The position numbers were made by a program, and so were the translations under genes. This document shows positions 21,991 through 32,030 of a stretch of DNA of 64,000 nt, one piece after another. The stretch covers positions 24,207 through 88,206 of the forward strand of contig JADNRY010000257.1 of NCBI GenBank assembly GCA_015501585.1, in the 5' to 3' direction. The notes below the pieces were generated by a model. That model searched no databases. It saw nothing but the letters and a program-made list of their open reading frames with translations, and was not told the DNA's origin. Origin of the DNA: Rhodocollybia butyracea. Lineage: Eukaryota > Basidiomycota > Agaricomycetes > Agaricales > Omphalotaceae. Within the stretch, counting starts at the first letter, position 1; every line of letters begins with the position of its first letter.

Positions 21991-23632
21991 CATTTCTGTG
22001 AGCTAGGCTGGGATATCTAGGTGGACACCAAGGCAAGTAAGGCAGCAGCTGAATTAGCTGTATAGTCTCTGGTCTGCTGGCTTTCCTTTGCTAGCTCAAC
22101 TTTGAGCCAGGCGCTCCTGAAACACACTTTAAGAATTGGGTCTTTCCGACAGAGCGCTCATAATTTAAGTTCATGTAACATGTTGGAGAGTCCAATTTGT
22201 GGTTGAGTTTTATTTTCAATTCCAACAATATTTTCTCAGTGGCTGCAATAGCTGCTGGGCCGGTGTGTGTTTTTCATTTGTAGAGATAGACACTACGGGA
22301 AGGAAAAACAATGAATTTGATTGTCTGAGACAATCAATTTTTGAAAAAAACAATCATTTAGATGTTTTTTTGCCAAACACTAATTTTGATTTTCTTGAGC
22401 AAACAATCATTTAGAATGCCCACAACTTGGGACAATCATTTGGATTGCCTAGTATTGAGGACAATCAGAATGATTGTCTTGAGTAAGCAATCATTTGGAG
22501 TGCCCAATTTAAGACAATCATTTGGATTGCCTACTATTAATGACAATCAAAATGATTGCCTTGAGCAGACAATCAAAATGATTGCCTTGAGCAAACAATC
22601 ATTTAGAGTGCCCAACCCAAGATAATCAGTGAGATTGTCTCCTATTGAGGGCAATCATTTGGATTGCCTTTGAGCAAACAATCATTTTGACTAATGTCAG
22701 GGTAGAGCAAAGGTGATTTATTCAATCCTCAGAAAAAATAGGATCTAGCTGCCTTCTGGACAAGAAGACATGACACTTTCAGCAAGCCAGAAATGGCTAT
22801 TGGTGATTTGGCACATCAAAATTGCTGATGGCCATTATTACAAATTCAGTCAACTTTGCTGGCCACTCCTACACCTATCAGCGCATCTGTTCCACTTGAA
22901 ATACATTTCTGCAAGACCCTCAACATGCCCTCTATTGATCCCACTCTTCAGTTTAGGCACAGGAAGGCTGTAACCGTTTTATGGGTTTGGTTTATTTTTT
23001 GTATAAATTTATGTTCCTTAATTTTGATTTCTTTTCTTATCTTACTAGTAACTACAGGGTCCTATCACTGAATATAACAATTTACAGTCACTACGAGCTC
23101 TGTCCCAGTACATGGGACCACCAGACTTTCACAGTAGTGTTATTATGAGGGACTGTGCCACCATATACTAAGTACTTCGCAGTATGAGGCTATTGGTATT
23201 TTAACCGTATTTACAACATAGAGATAAGAACCTTCTCAATCTCAATCCTCAATACAATTTTGCGCGGCCATGTAGCTAGCAAAGTTGTGCCCAGGCTGTA
23301 CCTGTAATATGACTGTGGCTGCCCTACTGGTAGCTAGTGTGGTGCCGGCTGGGGCTCAGCTCAATACACCTGCTTTTTGAGATGATTTGGATATGTAAGA
23401 GCTCAGGACACAGATATAATAATTATCTACTTGTTATTATAAGTAACTACATTGTATGATTATTTATTGTTATAACAAGGCGGCATAATAATAATTCTAT
23501 TGTAATCCCGCAGGCGCGTAAACTTCCGGCCTGCCTCCGCTTTCCTCCCCTCCCCTCCCGTTCGGGGGGTCCCCCAAGCCGGGAAGTCGTCGGCAGGCAC
23601 GCTAAAGCCTTGTTTACGCTAGCAGAATATAC

Positions 23633-23815
23633 CTAACCCCTAACCGCTAAATTTTGCGCTTTGCGCGAGCCGCCTAACCCTAAACCCTAAACCCTAACCG
23701 CTAACTTTCGCGCTGCGCGCGAGCCGCCTGCGGCGGCGCCAAGCCCTAACCCAAACCCCTAACCCTAACATCGCGCTTCGTGCGAGCCGCCTACGGCGGC
23801 GCCAAACGCTAACCC
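23633..23815 (+). repeat. Interstitial telomere-like arrays alternating with a GC-rich palindrome
   Basis: Short runs of CCTAACCCCTAACC, CCCTAAACCCTAAACCCTAA and similar (fungal telomere TTAGGG and its TTTAGGG variant) alternate with a repeated GC-rich segment containing GCGCGAGCCGCCTGCGGCGG or a variant, at least three times. The CCCTAA strand is on +. It lies inside the TIR element 23417-24057. Confidence 0.8.
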
Positions 23816-23867
23816 AGGCCCATCAAGCTTTTAATAAAACGGAGAAATAATAAAACATTACCAGCCA

Positions 23868-23935
23868 GGATTGAACCAGTAACCTCCCAATCAACGCCAG
23901 AATAACATCATGGCAGCAGCAGAACCACTCTGCCA
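23868..23935 (-). promoter_or_regulatory. tRNA-like Pol III internal promoter (SINE-type box A and box B)
   Basis: On the minus strand TGGCAGAGTGG (23935-23925) fits the box A consensus and GGTTCAATCC (23877-23868) fits box B, about 48 bases apart. Flanking bases do not fold into a clean acceptor stem, so I read this as a tRNA-derived head or a decayed tRNA rather than a functional tRNA. Confidence 0.5.
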
Positions 23936-25178
23936 AATGCACATGAGAATCTTTGATTGGCATTCAATTATAGAACACCTGTCATTCATATCAATTGCTA
24001 CTAACAATAAATAATTGTAAAATCTCTGGACTTGTTATAACAAGTCGATAATTATTAAAAGCGTGTTGGATAATGTATGTAAGGCCAATGCAATACATTC
24101 ACCAGATAGGTTGAACAAATTGTTTGACACTGATGGAGCCTACTTTCAGCCTGGTTAATATCTCTGGAAACCATGAGTGCAAAATTAGCCATAAGTGATG
24201 ATACATGTGCTGCTGCACAGTGTAACTTTTGACGTGCTGCTCAATGCTTCATTAAGCGCTGAGCTCCGGCCCAGGGCTTTGAGAATTCTGTTGGAAATCT
24301 GGGCCGGGCCTTGAGCCCTTCTAAGCCCTATGACGGCTGGGGCCAGGCTAGGCTCAAAGACGGCCGGCTTTGGGGCTCAATGGCCCTGAGCCGTAGCCGG
24401 CACATCACTACTGGTAGCTGGTATAACCTTCCATTCAAACCATACACATATTTACAATTTGTTTACAATCCCTTCAACACACTCCTTAAACCTTATCATT
24501 TCACTTCAAACTCTTTCCCAAGTCAACTCTCTTTCTCTTTTACCTCCACCACCCAGCTTCTCTATTTTCTTTCCTCTACTTTACCCTCTGGATAACAACA
24601 ACACGGCATCACAAACAACTCGGATATGGCTCGGTGATTACGGCGCTCAACATCGATCACAGATACACGCTATTTCAAATTTTTGCCTCCTCTTATCTCC
24701 TTTCACCTACTGCATTATGACAGCAACTCAAAACATTTCTATAGCACCTTCAGCATATTTGCTATAAATTCCACGGCTCAGTTTGGTCTTGGAGAGGATG
24801 TAGCAGTTTTAGCGGTTCCATTCATTTTTGGTGTAATGTATGTGGGTCATAATTCCCTTTCTGTCCTGATGAGTTTCAGAAGACAACGGTGTACACTGTA
24901 ACATTGGCACACACCTAAACCGCGGCGCTGGGATTGGCACCCCTTATGTCCTCGCTGATTGTCATAGGCGAGAGGTTTAGTCCATTGTCTTGTGTGTTGC
25001 CGGCGTTATGAGCAGAAACCTTACCCTCCTGTCCTTTGAAGGAATTTCAATTTTTCTCAGACAATTTCTTTCCTAAATACTTTGATATCTTATGTACAGA
25101 AGTCAGGCAACGCGAGAGCATGCGTGGCTGCCTGCATAAGTAGTAGGTATGAAAATTCAGATTTGAAGGTCAAGTATT

Positions 25179-25351
25179 TTTTACACTGCATGCAAATCAC
25201 TATAAATTTTGGTGGAAATAGTAAGATTATGTTAAACTTGTATGAAACTTCATACAAGTTTAACATAATCTTACTGTTTTCACACAAGTTTAACATAATT
25301 TTACTACTTCCACAAAAATTTATGGTGATTTGCAGGCAGTGTTACATTCTA
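25179..25351. repeat. Short palindromic element (foldback MITE)
   Basis: Two arms of about 65 bases (CTGCATGCAAATCAC, ATAAATTTTGGTGGAAATAG, TAAGATTATGTTAAACTTG on the left, inverse on the right) with almost no loop. An extra tandem copy of the inner segment lies in the right arm. Confidence 0.7.
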
Positions 25352-26176
25352 CGCTTACTCCTGTATGTATACAACCTGACTGGAAATCCCAGAGAATCCG
25401 GGAAACCGGAAGTACAAGTCACCGGCGGCTCGGAGTCTGAGTTCAGTGTCCAAGCCTGACATTGACACCCTGGTTCTCACTGGAATATTGTGTCTCAGTT
25501 GTGTATAGTGTATAAAGAGCGAATATAATGTACAGTGAACTAGCGGATACAAGAATTGTTGAACAAAGTTAGACTAACAAGATCAAACTCTTCTTGAAAC
25601 TCTTAGTGAGCTATCTACAGATGTGAGCATGCTTCTTGCATGTTTCTTGCTCTGTAAAAGGTGTAGAAGAGAGAGGGCAATGCCTCAGGGAAGTGATGTG
25701 AGTAAACTGCGGGCAAGGCTGGGATAGCGAAAGTGATATTGGGTCAAGTTCAAAGCAGGAGCCTGTAGGCAAGTTAGAGACAGAGGACATGGGAAATCAG
25801 CAGGTATGCTACAACCATTTCCACAAGTTCTATAGCTAGTTACACGCATCGGGGAAAAGCGAGATCACTATCTAAGGATTAGAAAGCTGCCACAACAGGT
25901 CTTGCAGTCAATACATCACCTCAGAGAAAAGAGCTGGACACAGAGAGACATAATTGAGGTCTAGTACTATGGGGTTAAGGAGACAATTAGCACAGAAAGC
26001 TTGATACAAGCAATCGCTGCAAGAGATGCGATTGATGAGGCCTTGAAGCTTGAGGCTTGAGGAGATGGTGGTAAAGCTCACACACGACATTACATGTGAG
26101 CGCGCTAGCGGCATTAATCTGAAATATCACGAAAAAGGTAATTTGTTGTGGATTACAACATCTTCAGACTCGTTCA

Positions 26177-26434
26177 TGTTGTAGTTGCCGATCCGACGAT
26201 GACATCATGTCAATCCGGCACTGATATTCCTCCGACGTTGCTTACTGATTTACTTACCAAGATACTTACCAATACTTACAGACTCGGCAGACACCTCGTA
26301 GAGTACCCGTACTGTAGTATATAAGGCCAGGTATGAAGGCCAAGTAGTATATAGTGATATAGAGCACTTGTATTCCCAATCTCCTGTGGGAGCCTCATGG
26401 CTCCGAGTCCCCACTGCGCCGGATACCTACGACA
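26177..26434 (+). mobile_element. Solo LTR, 258 bp, with 5-bp target duplication GTTCA
   Basis: It runs from TGTTGTAGTTGCCGATCC to ATACCTACGACA and is flanked on both sides by GTTCA (26172-26176 and 26435-26439). It contains GTATATAAGGCCAGGTATGA, a TATA box, and CCTGTGGGAGCCTCATGGCT. The same family occurs at 8664, 36486 and 39304. No internal element is left. Confidence 0.88.
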
Positions 26435-27154
26435 GTTCATCACTAAAATAGCCTACATACTGACTTGAAGTGGAATAGCCTGACTCGGACGGCTCGTAAT
26501 TTCTATTTCCGAGAGCGCCCGGGAAACCAGGAGTACGAGTTGGGAAAGTTCTGAGTCGTCTGAGCCAGTTAGATTCTGAGTCAGATTCCAAGTCAGAAAT
26601 TTAAAAAATACCAGAAGAGCTTTACATGTAGGCTTTCTATGTCTAGAGTTGTTATTTGGCCCTCGTCATATTCAATTATTGAACATTGAACGCGTGAAGT
26701 GTAGATAGGCGCGCTGACACTAAGTAGCCATTTTGTCTTTCTTCCTTTCAGCGATCACAAATTCAATCAAAGTGAGCTCTCCTTGCTTTAAATTTGAACT
26801 CTGCCTCTAACTGTCTTTTATTGTCCTCGCTATAAGTTCTTGAAGTTCTAGATTAGTATACTGGCCTCTTAATGGTTGAATGCATCTGAGTCTCCGCGGG
26901 ATGAACACTGGTCTTCAACGTCAAATTCCACTATTGACCTTGATTCACAATCATGAATCTCTACTGGCAAACCTCAGTACACTCCAATCTCCGGAGTCTC
27001 AATTGCCTCCGTCAGAAGATGTAGTATCTCACTCCAGTTCTCCTTTACGTCCCCTTTGTAGTCCAGACCTTAACTTGGATCATATCAATGTGTCCCCTGA
27101 TTCGTTCAAAGACCAATCCGGTTACCAGTAATGGTTACCCAATTCTACTATTTT

Positions 27155-27470
27155 CTACCATTTCCAGTATCTTGGGAACTTGTACACCTCCTTAATGACT
27201 GCGAGGGACTCGTGATCATGCTTAAGTTTTGTAGAGCTAATTATCATAAATACAACCTTAGCGAGTTCAATAAATGCGCCACTGGCCTGTTGGACAGCCT
27301 CGGCGATATATACATTGAGTGAAGCCTGAGCGAAACTATTGCTAGCGCCCAAAAAACGCCCACAAAATCTGAGTCAAAGTCCGGCTCGGAATTCCGGGAC
27401 AGAACATGTTACTCATACTCCCGGGCTCTTTGGTATTTCCCGGACTCGGATGCTCTCGGAAATCCCACCC
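27155..27470 (-). pseudogene. KDZ-associated (CxC5-like) protein gene, N-terminal fragment
   Basis: The minus-strand frame (AEAVQQASGAFIELAKVVF, then STKLKHDHESLAVI) aligns with the start of the KDZ-associated pseudogene at 43275 (ALAVQQANGASIELTKLI, STKLKHNIL). The upstream sequences also match, including a CCCGGGAAACC-type motif and GGGCGCTAG, so the homology covers promoter and N-terminus. It stops after about 65 codons. Confidence 0.6.
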
Positions 27471-28073
27471 GGTGTCCTCGCTTGGACCAAACTACCTTAC
27501 TTCAATGGTATTTTATGGACAGTAATATACAGGTATTACTTACTCTGACCGTACCGCATCAGCCATTTGCCTTTCCATAGATGGTCGTGGTGCTGAGCCC
27601 TAATGCCTTTCCCGTTACCACTTTGACGAAAGTGTTCGGGCCGTGGACTTGCAAATTCCGCGCAAGAGCACAGCCGCATCAATGTAACAGCCACATCAAT
27701 GGGCGCTTACTCCGGTTTTCAACGATCATGTCCCACTCTCTATAATCACACTACTCTTAGAAAATTGGACAATTTGGCCTCGGAGGTTGTTGTCATTGAA
27801 GCTGTGACCAGTGGTTTTGTGAGTCCCTTGATTCTCAACCAATACGGAAATTCTCATTTTTTGTAGCCATTTTAACAGCGCTAGCATCCACACGGTGCTT
27901 CAAAGCTTCGCCGTTACCTTAACGCCATCTTCTATGCTACACTCACCGCCGCCACAATTTGGAGATAACTTCATGCACTCCCTTCGCCAATTGGCTGACC
28001 ACTAGCCAAGCCCTCCGTTTGTCTGGCTAACTCTTCCGGCGGCTGGATCGACTTGACATAGTGCCAGCCGCCG

Positions 28074-28731
28074 TTGGAAGCATTGTCGGAGGTGACGAGA
28101 TTTTCTTTTCCCATCGCCACCCCCAATCCCTCAGCTCGGCGCTCAGCACTCAACACCCAGCCTCTCCTAGAAACCCAAGACATTCTTTCCTCAGCGCTAG
28201 TAACAGCATGGGCCGTAGCTAGCCAGCAGCTCTCCCGTATTGCTGCTCGTTGGCCGGTGGTGGTTACTCGAGCCATTCCAACATACATCCACGTCACCGC
28301 CAACCACGATCTCCCTATCCTTAACGGCTGCCTTCGCTCTTCCCAAAACTTCTGCCTGATGTTGCCGTTATTCACAACTTTGCTACTCGTGGTCATACTG
28401 GCTCAAGCCATCCCTTCACCTACGTTCAGCGGGCCGCCTCTCTCCACAGGTCAATGCCGTTGTGCAGCGGTTGCTGTGACCCAAGTCAATGTTGCTGATA
28501 ACGACAACTTCGCTACCCTCACTGGCGGCCATACCAGAAGCCATCGTTCCACCAAAAACCTCCACTCACCGATCTTCTCCACATCCGTTTGGTGGGCCAC
28601 TGAGTTATTTTTCACTTGGGCCTCAGTTACATCAATTTTTCTCACGGTATTTCTCTTATAGGTCCACTCAAGGACGTACATCCCCGCCTGGCCCCTTGAG
28701 ACCACCAATTCTTCCCCCACGTCAACGAAAG
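28074..28731 (+). pseudogene. Element X conserved coding-like block (unrecognised protein)
   Basis: A frame of 195 codons runs to 28661, continuing in another frame to a splice-donor-like AAAG|GTAAGTTCCGCAT at 28731/28732. The mirror copy in element Y (minus strand) has AAAG|GTAAGTTTCGCAT at 31629 after similar sequence. In both copies the tract ends downstream with AAAGGGTAATCAGTAG (29108-29123 here). An upstream block around GACATAGTGCCAGCCGCC is also shared. The conserved donor and end favour the + direction here. The opposite strand is open as well (28451-29080, MRNLPFVDVGEELV), so direction is uncertain. I do not recognise the protein. Confidence 0.35.
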
Positions 28732-28744
28732 GTAAGTTCCGCAT

Positions 28745-29090
28745 ATCTCTTCTTTTGTTCTCCAAACCTCTTCGTTCTTTCTGTACATCTCTTTGTTTGT
28801 ACTGTATATCTCTTTGTTCGTACTGTATATCTCTTTGTTCGTACGGTATATCTCTTTGTTTGTACTGTATATTTCTTTGTTTGTACTGTATATCTCTTTG
28901 TTTGTACTGTATATCTCTTTGTTTGTACTGTATATCTCTTTGTTTGTACTGTATATCTCTTTGTTTGTACTGTATATCTCTTTGTTTGTACTGTACATCT
29001 CTTTGTTTGTTCTGCATATTTCTTTGTTTGTTCTGCATATTTCTTTGTTCATTCTGCATATTTCTTCTTTTGTTCTGCATATCTCTTCAT
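28745..29090. repeat. 21-bp minisatellite in element X
   Basis: About 16 tandem copies of CTCTTTGTTTGTACTGTATA plus T, with variation concentrated at both ends. Because the unit is 21 bases it stays open in five of six frames, for example as a 7-residue repeat IQYKQRD on the minus strand. The corresponding position in element Y (31322-31612) has unrelated non-repetitive sequence. Confidence 0.9.
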
Positions 29091-29303
29091 TCTTGATGAG
29101 TACTGCAAAGGGTAATCAGTAGTGTAGTATACTTTTACTGCTATATATAAGACACTCTAAATGATTGCTACAAATGCTCAGAATGAGTGTCCAAGACAGT
29201 TCAAATGATTTTTCAAAGCACTTAGAGTGATTGCTGAACAATCCAAATGATTGTCTCAAGACACTGTGACCCATTACCAAAAACAATCATTTAGACTGTC
29301 CTG

Positions 29304-30286
29304 TATGAGGCTCAAAGTGTATGAGGCTCAAAGTGCACAATAATTCAAAGCAGAAAAAAGTTTTTTCTCCAGAAAAAAAAAAGTCCCATCCCAGAAAAAC
29401 AAACTTTCTCCCCAAGAAAAAAAAACTTTCCCTTCTTCCATTTTAAAAAAAAGAAGTTTCTCTGAGACAAGAAAGTCATAATATGAGGTCAAAGCTGTTT
29501 TCATTACTAAATTAGGAAATTACTATATTTAGTAATTTATGGTCAAAGCTGTTTTTATTACTAAATGTGAAAATAGTAACTTTTGCTGTGGATGAGGTCA
29601 AAGCTGTTTTTGTTACTGAATTAGGAAATAATTACACTTTTTCAGGGAATGAAGCCCAAGCTGTTTGCTTCAGAAAGGTAATAAGAACCAATAGAAAGAT
29701 AGGTCAAGGTTGTCTAACATTGGTATTTGATTTGACCAAGATAAAAGATAAAGATAAGATGTCAGATTTGGCCAAGATAAAGGATAATGATATGATAAAA
29801 GATTATGATAAGATAGATGATAAAGATAAGATAGGCAGATAAGATAACAAAGCAGTCTTAGGCAATCAGAACAACTGAAAATATGAAATCTGCTCTTGAC
29901 TGCATGTTCTCATTATCATTATTATACAGTTTAGGCAATTTAATCTACAAGATTTGATAATGAAAACAGCTTTGACCTTATCCTTCACAAAAGTGCAGTT
30001 ATTTCCTAATTCAGTAACAAAAACAGCTTTGACCTCATCCACAGCAAAAGTTACTATTTTCACATTTAGTAATAAAAACAGCTTTGACCATAAATTACTA
30101 AATATAGTAATTTCCTAATTTAGTAATGAAAACAGCTTTGACCTCATATTATGACTTTCTTGTCTCAGAGGAACTTCTTTTTTTAAAATGGAAGGAGGGA
30201 AAGTTTTTTTTTCTTGGAGAGAAAGGTTGTTTTTCTGGGATGGGACTTTTTTTTGCTTTGAATTATTGTGCACTTTGAGCCTCATA
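29304..30286. mobile_element. Foldback element FB1 with 6-bp target duplication GTCCTG
   Basis: The ends are TATGAGGCTCAAAGTG and the inverse CACTTTGAGCCTCATA. Long inverted arms of about 320-340 bases contain repeated GAGGTCAAAGCTGTTTT-type units. The centre (about 29680-29960) is AT-rich with GATAAGATAAAAGATAAAG-like repeats. GTCCTG flanks both ends (29298-29303, 30287-30292). Element Y at about 31060-31080 shows the same neighbourhood (inverse of AGTGTCCTGAACAGTC) without the insertion, an empty site. Confidence 0.85.
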
Positions 30287-31296
30287 GTCCTGAACAGTCA
30301 ATATGAGTGTTTCATACCATCATTTGGAGTGTTTTTGACAATCATTTAGATAGCCCAGAACTGTTATATAGAGTGGTTCAGACTATCATATTGAAAGATT
30401 AGGACAATCATTGAAAGTAGTTCAGACAACCTTTAAGAGTGATTTAGACAATCATTAAGATTGGGTCAGACAATCAATTAGATTGGTTTGGACACTCAAT
30501 AAGATTGGTTCAGACAATCAATAAGATTGGTCCAAACAATCAATATAAAGGTATAAGACAATCTTTTTGAGTAAACTGGACAATCATTAAGAATGGCTCA
30601 AACAATCAATATGATTGCAAAACAATCATTTAGATTGTGTTTTGGACAATCAAATTGATTGTTTTTCCTTCCCGTAGTGTGAAGTGATTGTTGACACAGA
30701 TGACCACTACGGGAAGGATAAACAATTAATTTGATTGTCCAAAACACAATCTAAATGATTGTCTTGCACTCATATTGATTGTCTGAACCATTCTTAATGA
30801 TTGTCCAGTTTAATCAAAAAAATTGTCTTACACCTTTATATTGATTGTTTGAACCATATTGATTATCTAAATCACTCTTAAAGGTTGTCTGAACCAATCC
30901 TTATTGATTGTCTAAATCACTCCTAAGGGTTGTCTGAACTACTTTCAATGATTGTCCTAGCCTTTCATTATGATAGTCTGAACCACTCTATATAACAGTT
31001 TTGAACAATCTAAATGATTGTCAAAAACACTTCAAATGATGGTATGAAACACTTAGATTGACTGTTCAGGACACTCAAAATGATTGTTTTTGGAAATGGG
31101 TTGCAGTGTCTTGAGACAATCATTTGGATTGCTCAGCAATCACTCTGAGTGCTTGGAACAATCATTTGAAGTGTCTTAGACACTCTTTTGAGGTGTCTTG
31201 AACAATCACTCTAAGTGTGTGTAGCAATCATTTAGGGTGTCTTACACCATCTTGTGTAAAGCAGTAAAAGTATATTTTCTACATGTAGACTCTACA

Positions 31297-32030
31297 CTAC
31301 TGATTACCCTTTACTGCAATAACAAAAAGCAACATAGCCCAAGCATCATCTTTGACAAGTACAGGAGAGAGGAGAATAGGGAGAATTATCTGGAAAGCAC
31401 GTACAAGGACCTTTGGTACTTTCTAGACAGGTAATCAATAATGAGGAAATTTGACAACAAGAGAAATGCTCTGAGAAACAGTTGCCGTAGGCATAGGCAA
31501 CGCAAAAATAACTCACCAACGTCATAACTGATCATCATCGCACATGGAGCGATGACCCTGAAAGAGAGAAACACATAGACGAGTGAATACCAATTCAAAT
31601 GATTGAGCGAAGGAATATGCGAAACTTACCTTTCTTTGAGGTTGGGGAAGGATAGATCTTGGGTTAGGTGGTCGATGTAGGAAGGTCCCTAAACGACACT
31701 TTGAGAACTGATAGGTGCATTCGCCTGATTCAGCTTGGAATGAGCATAGAATAAATTTACTCACCAGAAGTTGCGGGAATCGGCGGGATGGCGTTTCAAC
31801 GGTGTCCAGCATGGCCGACAGTGAGGAGGCAAACAGTGACACGGATGTGCATCGGAACAATCCATGTAATTGCTGCAAAAGCATTGGCCTACTGTTGACC
31901 AACGGCAACACAAGGACGTATCTGAGAGGCCAGGCTCTGAGCTGAGGACCAGGGGAAGGAACATCCATCACCTCTGACTTGAATGGCGGCTGGCACTATG
32001 TCAAGACAGTCCAGCCGCCAGCAGAGTTTG
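31297..32030 (-). pseudogene. Element Y counterpart of the X coding-like block
   Basis: Minus-strand reading with splice-like sites: a segment ending SRRFPQLL at a GTGAGT donor (31764), then GPSYIDHLTQDLSFPNLKER to the AG|GTAAGT donor at 31629. A possible 41-base exon VIAPCAMMISYDV (31557-31517) follows, then an open tail (AFQIILPILLSPVLVKDD) ending KGNQ-stop at 31297. The phases of the last two pieces do not join cleanly. The block at about 31970-32030 reads NGGWHYVKTVQPPAEFA on the + strand and a matching NGGWHYVKSIQPPEELA exists in X, so the two strands compete. Protein not recognised. Confidence 0.35.

Larger units (their letters stand above)
23417..24057. mobile_element. Small TIR element containing telomere-like repeats
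   Basis: The left end TAATAATTATCTACTTGTTA and the right end (inverse of TAATAATTATCGACTTGTTA) form imperfect inverted repeats of nearly 60 bases that both include ATTATTTATTGTTA. Between them lie a GC-rich hairpin region, CCCTAA arrays and a tRNA-like box A/box B pair. Confidence 0.6.
22291..30679 (+). mobile_element. Large TIR element X (CACTA-like termini), about 8.4 kb
   Basis: The left end CACTACGGGAAGGAAAAACA (22291) and the right end, its inverse (finishing at 30679), are bordered by arrays of short repeats (ACAATCATTT-GATTG variants) in both orientations at 22330-22690 and 30300-30660. This organisation is characteristic of CACTA/EnSpm elements, but I found no CACTA transposase. The interior carries a telomere-like TIR element, a solo LTR, a KDZ-associated gene fragment, a conserved coding-like block, a 21-bp minisatellite and a foldback element. 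A block at about 22770-22960 is repeated, inverted, at about 34390-34560 in element Y. I could not define a convincing target-site duplication. Confidence 0.65.

Noticed and set aside
23868..23935. Functional tRNA gene
   Set aside because: Box A and box B fit, but no acceptor stem or plausible anticodon stem could be folded; kept only as a promoter-like pair.
28745..29090. Possible CRISPR array
   Set aside because: Contiguous identical units without spacers in a eukaryotic genome; it is a minisatellite.
28451..29122. Five overlapping ORFs of 109-209 codons on both strands
   Set aside because: A 21-bp tandem repeat without stop codons keeps nearly every frame open; openness is not evidence of coding here.
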